DNA of 64,000 nucleotides from Streptomyces sp. NBC_00344. GTDB taxonomy: Bacteria > Actinomycetota > Actinomycetes > Streptomycetales > Streptomycetaceae. Below the pieces are notes generated by a model. The model was not told where the DNA came from. It made no database searches and saw only the letters and a program-made list of their open reading frames with translations. The stretch lies in NCBI RefSeq assembly GCF_036088315.1, contig NZ_CP107996.1, forward strand, positions 1,818,501 through 1,882,500, read 5' to 3'. The position numbers and the translations under genes were made by a program. Shown piece after piece: positions 1 through 9,100 of the stretch. Numbering within the stretch: position 1 is the first letter of the stretch; each line of letters starts with the position of its first letter.

Positions 1-673
1 CGAGCCCGTTCTGGGTGATCTCCTCACCGGTCACCGCACGGACCACGTCCGGACCCGTGATGAACATCTGCGAGGTCTCCCGCACCATGAACACGAAGTC
101 GGTGAGGGCGGGGCTGTAGGCCGCGCCGCCCGCGCACGGGCCGAGCATCACACTGATCTGCGGGATGACACCGGAGGCCCGGGTGTTGCGCTGGAAGATC
201 CCGCCGTAGCCGGCCAGCGCCGAGACGCCCTCCTGAATACGGGCGCCCGCGCCGTCGTTCAGGGACACCAGCGGCGCACCCGCCGAAATCGCCATGTCCA
301 TGATCTTGTGGATCTTCGTGGCATGTGCCTCGCCCAGCGCCCCGCCGAAGATCCGGAAATCGTGCGCATAGACGAAGACCGTCCGGCCCTCGACCGTTCC
401 CCACCCGGTGATCACACCATCGGTAAAGGGCTTCTTCGCCTCCAGGCCGAAGCCCGACGCCCGGTGCCGGCGCAGCTGCTCGACCTCCTTGAACGAGCCC
501 GCGTCGAGCAGCAGCTCGATCCGCTCACGCGCGGTCAGCTTGCCCTTCGCGTGCTGAGCCTCGGTCGCACGCTCGCTCGGGCCGAGCCGCGCCTGCTCGC
601 GCAACGCCAACAGCTCCGCCACCCGCCCACGCGCGTCGGAGGGCTCACCCGTGGTCTCGTCCAAAACGGTCAT
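1..673 (-). CDS. Acyl-CoA carboxylase beta (carboxyltransferase) subunit, 5' part only
   Basis: The gene starts at the ATG complementary to 671-673 and runs off the left edge, so only about 224 N-terminal residues are visible. They read as a biotin-dependent carboxyltransferase: a [11 protein letters not shown] segment near residue 50, then [20 protein letters not shown] and the acyl-CoA binding region with [10 protein letters not shown] and [16 protein letters not shown]. Such subunits transfer carboxyl from biotin to acetyl- or propionyl-CoA, making malonyl- or methylmalonyl-CoA for fatty acid and polyketide synthesis. Streptomycetes carry several paralogues (accB, pccB types); the visible part cannot separate them. 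A GGTGGAG stretch lies about 20 nt upstream of the ATG, rather far for a ribosome binding site. Confidence 0.9.
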   Translation of the reverse strand, partial: MTVLDETTGEPSDARGRVAELLALREQARLGPSERATEAQHAKGKLTARERIELLLDAGSFKEVEQLRRHRASGFGLEAKKPFTDGVITGWGTVEGRTVFVYAHDFRIFGGALGEAHATKIHKIMDMAISAGAPLVSLNDGAGARIQEGVSALAGYGGIFQRNTRASGVIPQISVMLGPCAGGAAYSPALTDFVFMVRETSQMFITGPDVVRAVTGEEITQNGL

Positions 674-826
674 GTATCGACACTACGAACTCCACCAACA
701 AAACACGCAGTGCACTTCGCACAGTCTCCGGCCCAGTTTCCTGGTGGCCATGGACAGAAGACCCCGGCCGGGCAGCCCAAGTGCCAGGCCAGGACCACTC
801 CGCGTTGTGGAGGTCCCACAACAGGT
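674..826. promoter_or_regulatory. Upstream region of the carboxylase gene
   Basis: These 153 bases separate the stop of the polysaccharide lyase gene from the carboxylase start, both on the minus strand. The part just before the ATG is AT-richer than its surroundings and is the likely promoter region. I could not fix -35 and -10 elements with confidence. Confidence 0.3.
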
Positions 827-3202
827 TCAGCTGAGGATTACCTCACAGCCATGAGTCGCCCCTGCTGTCCCAGGAGTAACCCGCAGCCGCAGTGTGCGCC
901 CGGTGGACAGCACCTGAACCGATGAGTCCGCGCTGGTCACCCGGTGTACCGGACGGTCCAGGACGATCTCCACCGGCTGCCCGGTCCGGGGCGGCTCGCT
1001 GATGTGCAGCGTCGCTCGGCGCCCGTTGCCGCGCATAAGGACGCTCGCCGGGGAGGTGACGGAGACCGGCCCCACCGTACCGGCCTGCCAGAAGTTCACC
1101 GCGGTCAGCCCGAGTGAGCGGACGGTCACCGCCTGCTGTTCCGCGGTGTTGCGGAGGACCTCCAGCCAGCCACGGTCGGCAGCGCGGGCCGTCAGGGCGC
1201 GCCGCGAGGCCCCGGGCATCAGCAGATAGGCGTAGGACGCGTCCGCCGGATCGGTTCCGTGGTCGAGCCAGAGGGTCCGGTAGATCCGGGTCCGCTGCTC
1301 GGTGGTGCTGGTGCTGTTGATGTCGCTCCAGGACCCCGTGCGGGCCTCGCGCAGGGTACGCAGCGCACCGGTGCCTCCGGGGAAGACCCAGCCGCCGTGG
1401 CCCTCGAGATGTGCCCAGTGCGGGTGGCGCCGTCCATCGACGGTGAACTCGCCGGTACCGTCTGCGCCCAGGTTGCGATTGTCGACGACCGTCTCGACCG
1501 GGACGCCGTCGGTGGCAGTGATGCCCGCGCCGAGACAGATCACTGTGTCCGCCGCGCAGAACCACGACTTGCGGGCTTCCAGGGTCGACGTCAGGCCCTT
1601 CACATGCTGGCCGACAGCCGCGAACTCGCCGTCGCTGGATCCGCCCACCCATTGCACCGCGGGCTTGGCCGCGCCCCACTCACCGCCCGCACGGTCGGCG
1701 AGGCGCTTGGTGGACACGGTCGTTCCGGGCAGGCGGTACGGGTCGACGGTCGGCCAGAACCAGTCGGTGTACTGGTCGTTGGCCTTCTCCGCCGGCCACC
1801 AGCAGAGCATTCCGGCCCCGGTGTGCCAGCCGTGCGGATTCTCCCCGTTGCCGCACTCGTAGTAGGAGATCCGCTCGGAGCACATGGAGATATTGGCGGC
1901 CCAGTCGCGGCGGCGGTGCACAGCCCGGTCCATGGACGCGAACAGGTGGTGCGCCACCGGTTCCGGGGCAGCCGGGGCCGGGGCTTCGGCGACCGCCTGG
2001 AGACGCGAGAGGTCCCCGACGCCGAACTGGGGAGAGGTCAGGATCGGGGTCGTCGTGTCCCGCTCGATCCACCCCTTGATCATTGCCTGCCAGCGCAGCC
2101 GCTCGGCGTCCGAAGCCCCGCCCGCGATGACAGCCATGGCGGCGATCAGTGCCTTGCCGTGGAAATGGTCGCTGCGCATCACGTGCTGGTCGTCGCCCTT
2201 GAGGTAACCCCGGCTGATGGCACGCCCGTTGACGCTGTCCATGGCCAGACCGTTGTAGATCACCGGAGCGTAGGCGTGCTCGACGCTGTCCAGTATGACC
2301 TGCCGGCCGGGGTCGGTGACCGCCCAGGTCGAACCGTCGAGGAGGGTGAAGAGCCTGCCGAGCCCGTCCAGCATGACCTGGCCGTAGGTGCCGGAGTAGG
2401 AGATCGTCGAGTGCTGGATGAACGAGCCGTCGGGGTAGAGCCCGTCGCCGCCGGTGACATACGGGTAGACCGGCGACAGGGCGTCACGCGCGAGCGCAAT
2501 CTTCTCCGGAGCGCGCCCGTTGACACCGCGCATGGCGACCGAGCGGCAGAGGTCGACGCGGTTGGCACCGGTCGAGGTCCCGGAGTAGTCGGCGAGGACC
2601 GCGTCCGGGATGAAATGGTCGACGGCCGCGCAGGCGTCCTGGATCCGGGCTTCGGAAAGCTGGTCGTGCAGGGCGGTGACCAGGTCCATCAGCAGCCGGG
2701 GGCTGCCTATCTGCCATTCCCACCAGTTCCCGTAGGGCGTGGTCGCCGGACGGTAGATCCTCGCGGAGAGATGGTCGGTACCGGAGATGATGTCCGCAAG
2801 GAGCGCGGTGTCACCGGTGAGACCCGTGCCGTCCTGGAGGAACGCCTGGGTCATGGTCCACAGGCGGCTGTAGCTCTGGGTGATGCCGGAGGGCGGGTCG
2901 AACGGATAGTCCGTCCAGAGCGAGTTGTCCGCCGGGGCCATCGAGGCCCGGAACTGCGCTGCGAGGGCACCGGTCGCCGCGAGCCGGGAGGCATACGGCT
3001 CGGACGCGGCGTCGTAGCCGGCGCCGAGGGCGAGTTCGAGCCAGCGGCCGCGCAGCACCGCGTATTCGTCGTCCGGAGCCTGAAGGGTTCTCGGTGCGGA
3101 GTTCGCCCGGGCCGCGGCAGCGAGAGCGATGACGCCCGCTCCCGTGCCGGCGAGGAAGGCGCGGCGGGACCAGCGACGGGATCTGGGGGGCGGCAGCAGC
3201 AC
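827..3202 (-). CDS. Secreted polysaccharide lyase family 8 (hyaluronate/xanthan lyase-like), Tat signal
   Basis: The 791-residue product resembles PL8 enzymes, which cleave uronic-acid polysaccharides such as hyaluronan, chondroitin or xanthan by beta-elimination. A twin-arginine signal (RRWSRRAFLAG, residues 9-19) followed by an Ala-rich segment predicts Tat export. The alpha-toroid domain holds NWWEWQIG (159-166), Asn214, and DGSFIQHSTISYSGTYG (258-274), which supplies candidate catalytic His264 and Tyr273. NPHGWHTGAGMLCWWPAE lies in the central beta-sandwich. The length is normal for the family. The GTG start is chosen because GGGAG sits 7 nt upstream. A LacI-type operator-like sequence lies about 90 bp upstream (3293-3306). 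The substrate cannot be assigned from sequence alone. Confidence 0.88.
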   Translation of the reverse strand: MLLPPPRSRRWSRRAFLAGTGAGVIALAAAARANSAPRTLQAPDDEYAVLRGRWLELALGAGYDAASEPYASRLAATGALAAQFRASMAPADNSLWTDYPFDPPSGITQSYSRLWTMTQAFLQDGTGLTGDTALLADIISGTDHLSARIYRPATTPYGNWWEWQIGSPRLLMDLVTALHDQLSEARIQDACAAVDHFIPDAVLADYSGTSTGANRVDLCRSVAMRGVNGRAPEKIALARDALSPVYPYVTGGDGLYPDGSFIQHSTISYSGTYGQVMLDGLGRLFTLLDGSTWAVTDPGRQVILDSVEHAYAPVIYNGLAMDSVNGRAISRGYLKGDDQHVMRSDHFHGKALIAAMAVIAGGASDAERLRWQAMIKGWIERDTTTPILTSPQFGVGDLSRLQAVAEAPAPAAPEPVAHHLFASMDRAVHRRRDWAANISMCSERISYYECGNGENPHGWHTGAGMLCWWPAEKANDQYTDWFWPTVDPYRLPGTTVSTKRLADRAGGEWGAAKPAVQWVGGSSDGEFAAVGQHVKGLTSTLEARKSWFCAADTVICLGAGITATDGVPVETVVDNRNLGADGTGEFTVDGRRHPHWAHLEGHGGWVFPGGTGALRTLREARTGSWSDINSTSTTEQRTRIYRTLWLDHGTDPADASYAYLLMPGASRRALTARAADRGWLEVLRNTAEQQAVTVRSLGLTAVNFWQAGTVGPVSVTSPASVLMRGNGRRATLHISEPPRTGQPVEIVLDRPVHRVTSADSSVQVLSTGRTLRLRVTPGTAGATHGCEVILS

Positions 3203-3292
3203 AGCGGACTCCCGGTGGCAGAGACTCTTCGATCGGCTACCGCCGGTCTAGCAGTGCCTCGCGGGCACGATCAATGGCCAGGACACAGAAAA

Positions 3293-3306
3293 GGAAAGCG
3301 CTTACC
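3293..3306. promoter_or_regulatory. Candidate LacI-family operator upstream of the polysaccharide lyase
   Basis: GGAAAGCGCTTACC is a near-perfect 14-bp palindrome with a GCGC centre, a form typical of LacI-family operators. It lies about 90 bp upstream of the lyase GTG, between that gene and the end of the methyltransferase gene. The assignment rests on form and position only. Confidence 0.4.
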
Positions 3307-3323
3307 ACCGGTTGCGGCGCGAA

Positions 3324-3353
3324 GGGCCGCCGGAACGGCCGGCCCGGCGGCCC
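3324..3353 (-). terminator. GC-rich hairpin after the methyltransferase gene
   Basis: Arms GGGCCGCCGG and CCGGCGGCCC are perfect complements separated by 10 bases, about 20 bp past the methyltransferase stop. There is no T-run, as is common for Streptomyces terminators. Confidence 0.5.
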
Positions 3354-3356
3354 CGC

Positions 3357-3382
3357 GGTTCAGCGGTTCAGCGGTTCAGCGG
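3357..3382. repeat. Three tandem copies of an 8-bp unit over the methyltransferase stop codon
   Basis: GCGGTTCA is repeated three times. On the coding strand each copy is TGAACCGC, so the natural TGA stop is followed by two further in-frame-sized TGA units. This is a small local expansion with no obvious function. Confidence 0.6.
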
Positions 3383-4158
3383 ACGAACGCGATTCCCGCG
3401 TACCCGAGGTCCGTGCCTCCGCTCGGCGGCGGCGTGTCCTTGTACCACCGCGTCACCAGACCGGGCTCCACGAGCTCGAGCCCTTCGAAGAACGGCTCCA
3501 CCTCGGCCCGGGTCCTCGGGCGCAGGTTGATGCCGCTCGACCGGTACTCGGCGATCTTGTTCTGTTCGTCTGAGAGGAAGTCCGTGGTCAGGTGGGAGAG
3601 CACAAGACAACTGCCCGGGGCCAGTGCGTCGACAAGGGTGCGGGCGATGCCGTAGGGGTCGTCCTCGTCGGGGACGAAGTGCAACAGGGCGATGAGCGAC
3701 AGACAGACGGGCCGGCTGAAGTCCAGCAGGGTGGTGGCGTGATCGAGGATCCGTCCCGGCTCGCGGACATCGGCCTGGATGTAGTCGGTGGCACCGTCCG
3801 GCGTACTGACCAGCAGCGCCTCGGCATGGCGCAGCACGATCGGATCGTTGTCGGTGTAGACGATCCGCGCCTTCGGATTGATGCCCTGGACTATCTGATG
3901 GAGATTCGGCTCGGTCGGGATGCCGGTCCCGATGTCGAGGAACTGGTCGATGCCACTGCGGGCCACCCAGCTGACCGCACGGTGCATGAAGGCCCGGTTG
4001 TCCCTGGCGCCTTCCTTCGCCTCGTCCGTCAGCCGCTCGGCGAGCGCCTGGTCGACGGGGTAATTGTCCTTGCCGCCGAGGAGGTAGTCGTAGATGCGAG
4101 CGGGGTGCGGCCGGCTGGTGTCGATCCGCGAGTGGGGCTGTGGGGTGTCTGTCGTCAT
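3376..4158 (-). CDS. SAM-dependent methyltransferase, DUF574 (Methyltransf_19) type
   Basis: The 260-residue protein begins MTTDTPQPHSRIDTSRPHPARIYDYLLGG, the hallmark opening of the DUF574 family, which is greatly expanded in streptomycetes. The SAM-binding loop is FLDIGTGIPTEPNLH near residue 80, followed by VYTDNDPIVLRHAEALL (acidic ribose-binding residue) and LLDFSRPVCLSLIALLHFVPD. The start at 4158 has GGAG at normal spacing; an upstream in-frame ATG lacks one. Substrates of this family are mostly unknown. It stands alone, facing away from YceI. Confidence 0.88.
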   Translation of the reverse strand: MTTDTPQPHSRIDTSRPHPARIYDYLLGGKDNYPVDQALAERLTDEAKEGARDNRAFMHRAVSWVARSGIDQFLDIGTGIPTEPNLHQIVQGINPKARIVYTDNDPIVLRHAEALLVSTPDGATDYIQADVREPGRILDHATTLLDFSRPVCLSLIALLHFVPDEDDPYGIARTLVDALAPGSCLVLSHLTTDFLSDEQNKIAEYRSSGINLRPRTRAEVEPFFEGLELVEPGLVTRWYKDTPPPSGGTDLGYAGIAFVR

Positions 4159-4380
4159 GGTGGCTCCAAGAAATGTCCGGCCGTCCTGCGGAAGGAGGGA
4201 CGTGAGCCGGCACACCCGTCCCTGCGGATCATCGCCACCCCCAGGCATCCTGCCACAGCAACACCCGTACTGGAGCGGCAGTTTGGCTTGCAAATCGCCC
4301 CTCGGACATCCGGACCGGGCGGCGCCGCCCGAAGGCGCGCCGTGCCGCCCGGCCCGGCGGATGGGCCAGGGCCCGCCCGG

Positions 4381-4890
4381 TCAGCAGCCGCCGCAGTTGT
4401 AGAACGTCACATCCCAGTGGCTGCCTTCGTCCGCGTACACGTTGCCCGCGCCCGACTTCCACTGCGGATAGCCGTCACCGCGCAGTCCTATATAGGTGAA
4501 GGTGTTCTTGACATAGTTCGTCAGACAGGTGGTCTTGGCGATGTCGAGCTTGTAGCCGTTCCAGTGCGAATAGGTACCGCTGGCATGTCCTGTCTCGGTT
4601 CCGCCGGTGATGTTCGTAGCGCAGCCGTCGGCACTCTTCAGCGTCTGCGCACCCTGCGCGGTGGCCAGATTGAGCTGGTCGAACGAGGTGCAGGTGGAGT
4701 TGTTCCGGTCCGAGCAGCCGCCCGACGACGACCAGGTGATGCCGGACGAACGGAACATCGAGGTTGCGGTGGCATGGCTGATCTTGGTGACGGCGAAGGC
4801 CTCGGTGGCACTTCCGAGGATGCCCACGCCGGGCGCGAAGAGCACGCCGAGGACGAGCGCGAGCGCGCTGATGACCGAGCGGAGTTTCAT
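4381..4890 (-). CDS. Small secreted protein with M15-like zinc peptidase motifs
   Basis: The 169-residue product has a Sec signal peptide (cleavage probably after SATEAFA, near residue 33). The mature part carries GTYSHWNGYKLDI, which fits the H-x2-G-x3-D zinc-binding pattern of M15/VanX-type peptidases, and DEGSHWDVTF near the C-terminus, which fits their final E-x2-H ligand segment. Several Cys residues, including the terminal CGGC, suggest disulfides outside the cell. If the assignment holds it would act on peptidoglycan peptides or small exported peptides. The fold assignment is inferred from motifs; I do not recognise a characterised orthologue. It is divergent from YceI. Confidence 0.6.
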   Translation of the reverse strand: MKLRSVISALALVLGVLFAPGVGILGSATEAFAVTKISHATATSMFRSSGITWSSSGGCSDRNNSTCTSFDQLNLATAQGAQTLKSADGCATNITGGTETGHASGTYSHWNGYKLDIAKTTCLTNYVKNTFTYIGLRGDGYPQWKSGAGNVYADEGSHWDVTFYNCGGC

Positions 4891-5039
4891 GGGGGATTCC
4901 CTCCTGCTGATGACCGTGTTGTCTGTGGGACGGCTGTGCAGGTGGAGCAGAGAGAGATATTGCCGTAGTTCTACGCGCGTCCGCCAGAGGGCGTCGCGCT
5001 CCGCTGGAACACTCGCGACCGACAGAGAAGAAGAAGATG

Positions 5040-5095
5040 TTGAAGTTTGAACCAGATGGGTTTAGAGTAAACATCATTGAAGGTTAAACAACCTT
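5040..5095. promoter_or_regulatory. Repeated TTGAA elements and inverted repeat upstream of YceI
   Basis: TTGAA occurs at 5040, 5047 and 5077, and AAGGTT-AAAC-AACCTT (5080-5095) is a perfect short inverted repeat. The group lies 27-82 bp before the YceI ATG in an unusually AT-rich stretch, where the promoter and a regulator site (for example a MarR-type protein) would be expected. Confidence 0.4.
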
Positions 5096-5121
5096 TGCCG
5101 GTCACCACCCGAGGAGGAGCC

Positions 5122-5730
5122 ATGGCTCTGTTCAACCGTAAGAACCCGACCGCCGAGGGCACTGCCGAGACTCCCGACGTGGACCCGGCACTGGCCGCCC
5201 TGTCCGGCGACTACACCATCGACCCGGCACACAGCACCATCGGTTTCGCCGTGCGGCACGCCATGGTCACCAACGTCCGCGGCTCCTTCGCCGAGCACGA
5301 GGGAATGCTGCACCTCGACGGCGCGAAGCCGGAGAACTCCACCGCGACCATCGACGTGAAGATCGAGAGCATCGACACCGGTATCCCGGACCGTGACGGC
5401 CATCTGCGCAGCGGTGACTTCTTCGACGCCGAGCAGTACCCGCACATGACGTTCCGTTCGTCGGGGGCCGAGCAGCTCGGCGGCGACAAGTACCGGCTCA
5501 CCGGCGATCTGACCATCAAGGACGTCACCAAAGCGCTCGCCATCGACCTGGAATTCCACGGAGCGGCCACCGACCCCTACGGCAACGAGCGGGTCGGCTT
5601 CGAGGGCAGCGCCGAGATCCTGCGCTCCGACTGGGGCCTCACCTGGAACGCCGCCCTGGAGACCGGCGGTGTCATGGTCAGCGACAAGGTCAAGCTGGCC
5701 TTCGACATCTCGGCCATCAAGTCCGTCTGA
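5122..5730 (+). CDS. YceI family lipid-binding-like protein
   Basis: The 202-residue protein matches the YceI lipocalin-like beta-barrel family: GDYTIDPAHSTIGFAVRHAMVTNVRGSF near residues 30-57, the strand pairs IDVKIESIDTGIPDRDGHLRSGDFFDAEQYPHMTF, and the C-terminal NAALETGGVMVSDKVKL. Family members bind polyprenyl or amide lipids and are often linked to stress. No signal peptide is visible, so the protein is probably cytoplasmic. The start at 5122 is chosen over an ATG 15 codons upstream because GAGGAGG precedes it at 4-5 nt. Confidence 0.92.
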   Translation: MALFNRKNPTAEGTAETPDVDPALAALSGDYTIDPAHSTIGFAVRHAMVTNVRGSFAEHEGMLHLDGAKPENSTATIDVKIESIDTGIPDRDGHLRSGDFFDAEQYPHMTFRSSGAEQLGGDKYRLTGDLTIKDVTKALAIDLEFHGAATDPYGNERVGFEGSAEILRSDWGLTWNAALETGGVMVSDKVKLAFDISAIKSV

Positions 5731-5773
5731 ACGACGTCCTGAGCGACCCGGCCGCCCCCGGCCGGGTGACGAC

Positions 5774-5816
5774 ACGGCGCCCCGCGGCCTCAGCCATCGA
5801 GGCCGTGGGGCGCCGT
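5774..5816 (+). terminator. Strong hairpin after YceI
   Basis: The left arm at 5774-5790 (ACGGCGCCCCGCGGCCT) pairs with the right arm ending at 5816 (AGGCCGTGGGGCGCCGT), with one wobble and a short loop. It lies 44 bp after the YceI stop. Between here and 6153 I see only a second hairpin at 6050-6078. Confidence 0.7.
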
Positions 5817-6049
5817 CTCGTCGTCCGGCCCGCCGCACCCAACCATGCGGCGCAGGTGGCCAGTTCGGCAGGGCAGGCGCGGCGGGGTGTCCCGGCGGGT
5901 GTCCGGGTGCGCCGGACACCGGTCTGCTCCCCCGGGCGTAGCGGCACCGGCTGCCGGCGTACGACGTGGAAGTGACCTCCGGCCCGCCGCCCCGGTGCCC
6001 CTGCAGACGCCGGCCGGCGCGGTCCGGTTCGGTGATGGCGTACGGAAGG

Positions 6050-6078
6050 GTGCGGGCCCGGACGGGGCGGGCCCGCAC
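6050..6078 (-). terminator. Hairpin after the GH3 gene, end of the sugar operon
   Basis: Perfect 11-bp arms GTGCGGGCCCG and CGGGCCCGCAC are separated by 7 bases, 75 bp downstream of the GH3 stop on the minus strand. Confidence 0.5.
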
Positions 6079-6152
6079 GGGCCGCCGTGACGACGGGTGG
6101 GGCGGCGCTCCCGCCGGAGTACCGCCCCACCCTGCTCATGCCGCCCGCGTCG

Positions 6153-9100
6153 TCAGGCCGCCAGGTAGGCCGCCGTCAGCTTGGCGATCGCCCCCTTCAG
6201 GTCCCCGGTCAGCAGCAGATGGTCCGCATCGGCGAACGGCTTGGAGGTGGCCGCCGTGATGGTGCCACCGATCTTCTGCTGGACGATCTGGCGGGCCGCG
6301 GTGGCCACCGCCCGGCCGGCCACCGAATCCGCCGTGACAAAGTGCGCCGCCAGTGCCAGCGCGGACAGGGACAGCTGCCCGCCCGCCGGTACCGGCTTGA
6401 GCGTGGTGAGTCCCCATCCGTACGGGAACTGCGGGTCATACGTCGTGTCGCCGACGTTGATGGGCAGCTGGGACTCGGACTTGGGCCAGGTGAGCGGGAG
6501 TTGACCCGTGAAGGGCTTCTTCCCGAACAGTACGTCCGCCACGCCGTCGCCCTCGGTGCCCGGCAGCCAGGACGCCACCAGTGCGTCGATGCCGCCGAGG
6601 CGGTCGCCGATGAGCTGCGGACGGCCCGAGACGATCAGGACCGCGCACTTCATCGCGGCACAGACCTTGTCGACGGCCGCCTTGTCGGCCGCGGTCAGCT
6701 CCAGGTCGTTGCCGTTGCCGACATCGCCGACACCCTCCGCGTACGGGGTCTCGCCGACCACCACGACACCCACGTCGTAGCCGTCCGTCGAGGCCGACGC
6801 GTCCTTGGAGTAGGTCACCGATGCGGCGTCCTTCTTCATGCCGTCCAGGATGGTGGTGCCTGTGGTGATATTGCCCGACGAGCCCTGCCAGCTGACGGTC
6901 CAGCCGCCGGCCTGGTTGCCGATGTCATCGGCGTTGGAGCCCGCGACATAGACCTTCTGGGAGGAGGTGAGCGGCAGCACGTCGCCCGAGTTCTTCAGCA
7001 GCACCTGGGACTTGGCGGCCGCGTCGCGAGCGACGGCGCGGTGTTCCGGGGAGCCGATGCCGGCCGCGTTGGAGGTGTCGGCGTACGGCTTCTCGAACAG
7101 GCCCAGCTGGAACTTCTGGGTCAGGATGCGGGAGACCGCGTCGTCGATACGGGACTGCGGGATGTTGCCCGCCGTCACCTCGCCCTCCAGGGTCGAGGTG
7201 AAGTTCTTGTAGTCGGTCGGGACCATGATCATGTCCAGGCCGGCGTTGACCGACGTGCGGACGTCGCTCGCATAGTCGCCGGGGATCTGGTCGATCGCCG
7301 CGTAGTCGCTGATCACAAAGCCCTTGAAGCCCATCTTCTGCTTCAGCACATCGTTGATCATCGCCGCGTCGGCGTGCATCTTCACCGCCGGCTTGTCATC
7401 GCCGATGATGTCGAGCGAGGAGTAGGACGGCATCACGGTGCCGATGCCCCGCTTGACCGCGTCGCCGAAGGGCGCCAGGTGGACGGCTTCCAGCTCGTGC
7501 TGGGTGACCTTGGTGACGCCCTGGTCGATGGTGTACGAGCCGGTGGCCGACGAGCCGTACTCGGTGCCGCCGTCGCCGACGAAGTGCTTGGCCGTGGCCA
7601 GCACCTTGTCGTTACGGTCGAGGTCCTTGCCGGACGCGGCGCCCTGCATGCCCTGGATCACCGTCTCCATGGAGGAGACGAGGGCCGGGTCCTCGCCGAA
7701 GGACTCGTAGGTGCGGCCCCAGCGCTCGTCACGCGAGACGCACAGGCAGGGAGCGAAGTCCCAGGGGATTCCGGTGGCGCGGACCTCGGAAGCGGTGACC
7801 GCGCCCTCCTTCTCGGCGACCGAGGGGTCACGGGTGGCGCCGATACCGATGTTGTGCGGGAAGATCGTCGAGCCGATGACGTTGTTGTGGCCGTGCACCG
7901 CGTCCACACCGTAGATCAGCGGGATCTGGAAGCGGGTCGCCTGCGCGCGCAGCTGATAGCCGTCGACCATCCTGGCCCAGGCCGCCGGGGTGTTGGGGGT
8001 GGGCACCGAACCGCCGCCGGAGAGCAGCGAGCCGAGACCGTACGAGGCGATGTCGCCCTGTGAGCCCAGCGCGTTGCGCTCGGCCTGGGTCATCTGACCG
8101 GCCTTCTCCTCGGGCGACATCCGGGAGAGCAGGTCGGCGACGCGCTTCTTCACCGGCAGCCGGGCATCGAGGTACGGGAGGCCGTGGGCGTCGATGACGA
8201 CCTGCGGCGTCTCCGTGGGGGCCTTCGCCCCGGTAACTGTGAGCTTGACCGGGATGGTCTCGGCGGGCTCGCCTGCCTTGTCCTTCCTGGTGGTCACCGA
8301 GAGGGTCCTCGACGCGCCGGACTCGGTACCGGCCGGGAAGGTCACCGTGCCGGAGACCGGCGTGTAGTCGGTGCCGGAATCGGCAGTACCGCCTCCGGTG
8401 GTGTAGTCGACGGTGACCGGCTCGGTGATCGGCGCGGATCCGGTGGTGGCGAGGCCGATCTTCACAGCGGCACTGCCGCCCTCCTTCACCGGGTAGACCG
8501 CCGCGTCGGTGGTCACCTTGGCCGAGAGAGCCGGGTCCGCCTTGCCGTACAGCTCCACGTCGTCCATGGCGAACGCGCCCTTGACGCCGGTGGGCAGGGT
8601 GAGCGCGTAGCCCCACATCTGGTTGAGGCCGAGAACCTGGTCGATGCCGCCGACCGGCTGGTAGTCGGTGCGGTAGACGAAGTCGGAGAACGGGATCTCG
8701 ACCTGGTGCCAGCCCTCCCAGTCATCGGTGAAGGACGTGGTCCACAGCTCGGATGCCTCGCCGTTGGCACCGCCGTCCTTGATCTCGAAGGAGATCTTCT
8801 TGCCCGAACCGGGGGGCAGCGGTGCGGTGTTCTCACCGAACCACCAGAAGCGGATGCCCTTGCTCGCCGACCAGTCGTGTGCGGGTCCGGCGGCCGCGAA
8901 GTCGTGGCTGAAGCCGCCGTATCCGCTGATGTCGTAGGAGCCTTCGAGGACCTTGGCGCCCTCGGGCGCGTCGGCGCGGTCCTTCAGCGCCAGGGTGGGG
9001 TTGTCGTCGGTGTCACCACCCCAGGTGAAGATGCCGTCCGCGGGCTGGCCGGCGAAGGGGACCTCACCCTCGAAGCGGTCGACGGGGACGGGCGCCGGGT

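Noticed and set aside
1259..3655. A 798-codon open frame on the plus strand opposite the polysaccharide lyase gene
   Set aside because: It is an antisense shadow of the lyase gene caused by high GC in third codon positions; the minus frame has all PL8 motifs and a Tat signal.
6087..8063. Long plus-strand frame opposite the GH3 gene
   Set aside because: The composition is Arg/Gly/Val-rich without domains; the GH3 frame on the other strand has complete catalytic motifs.
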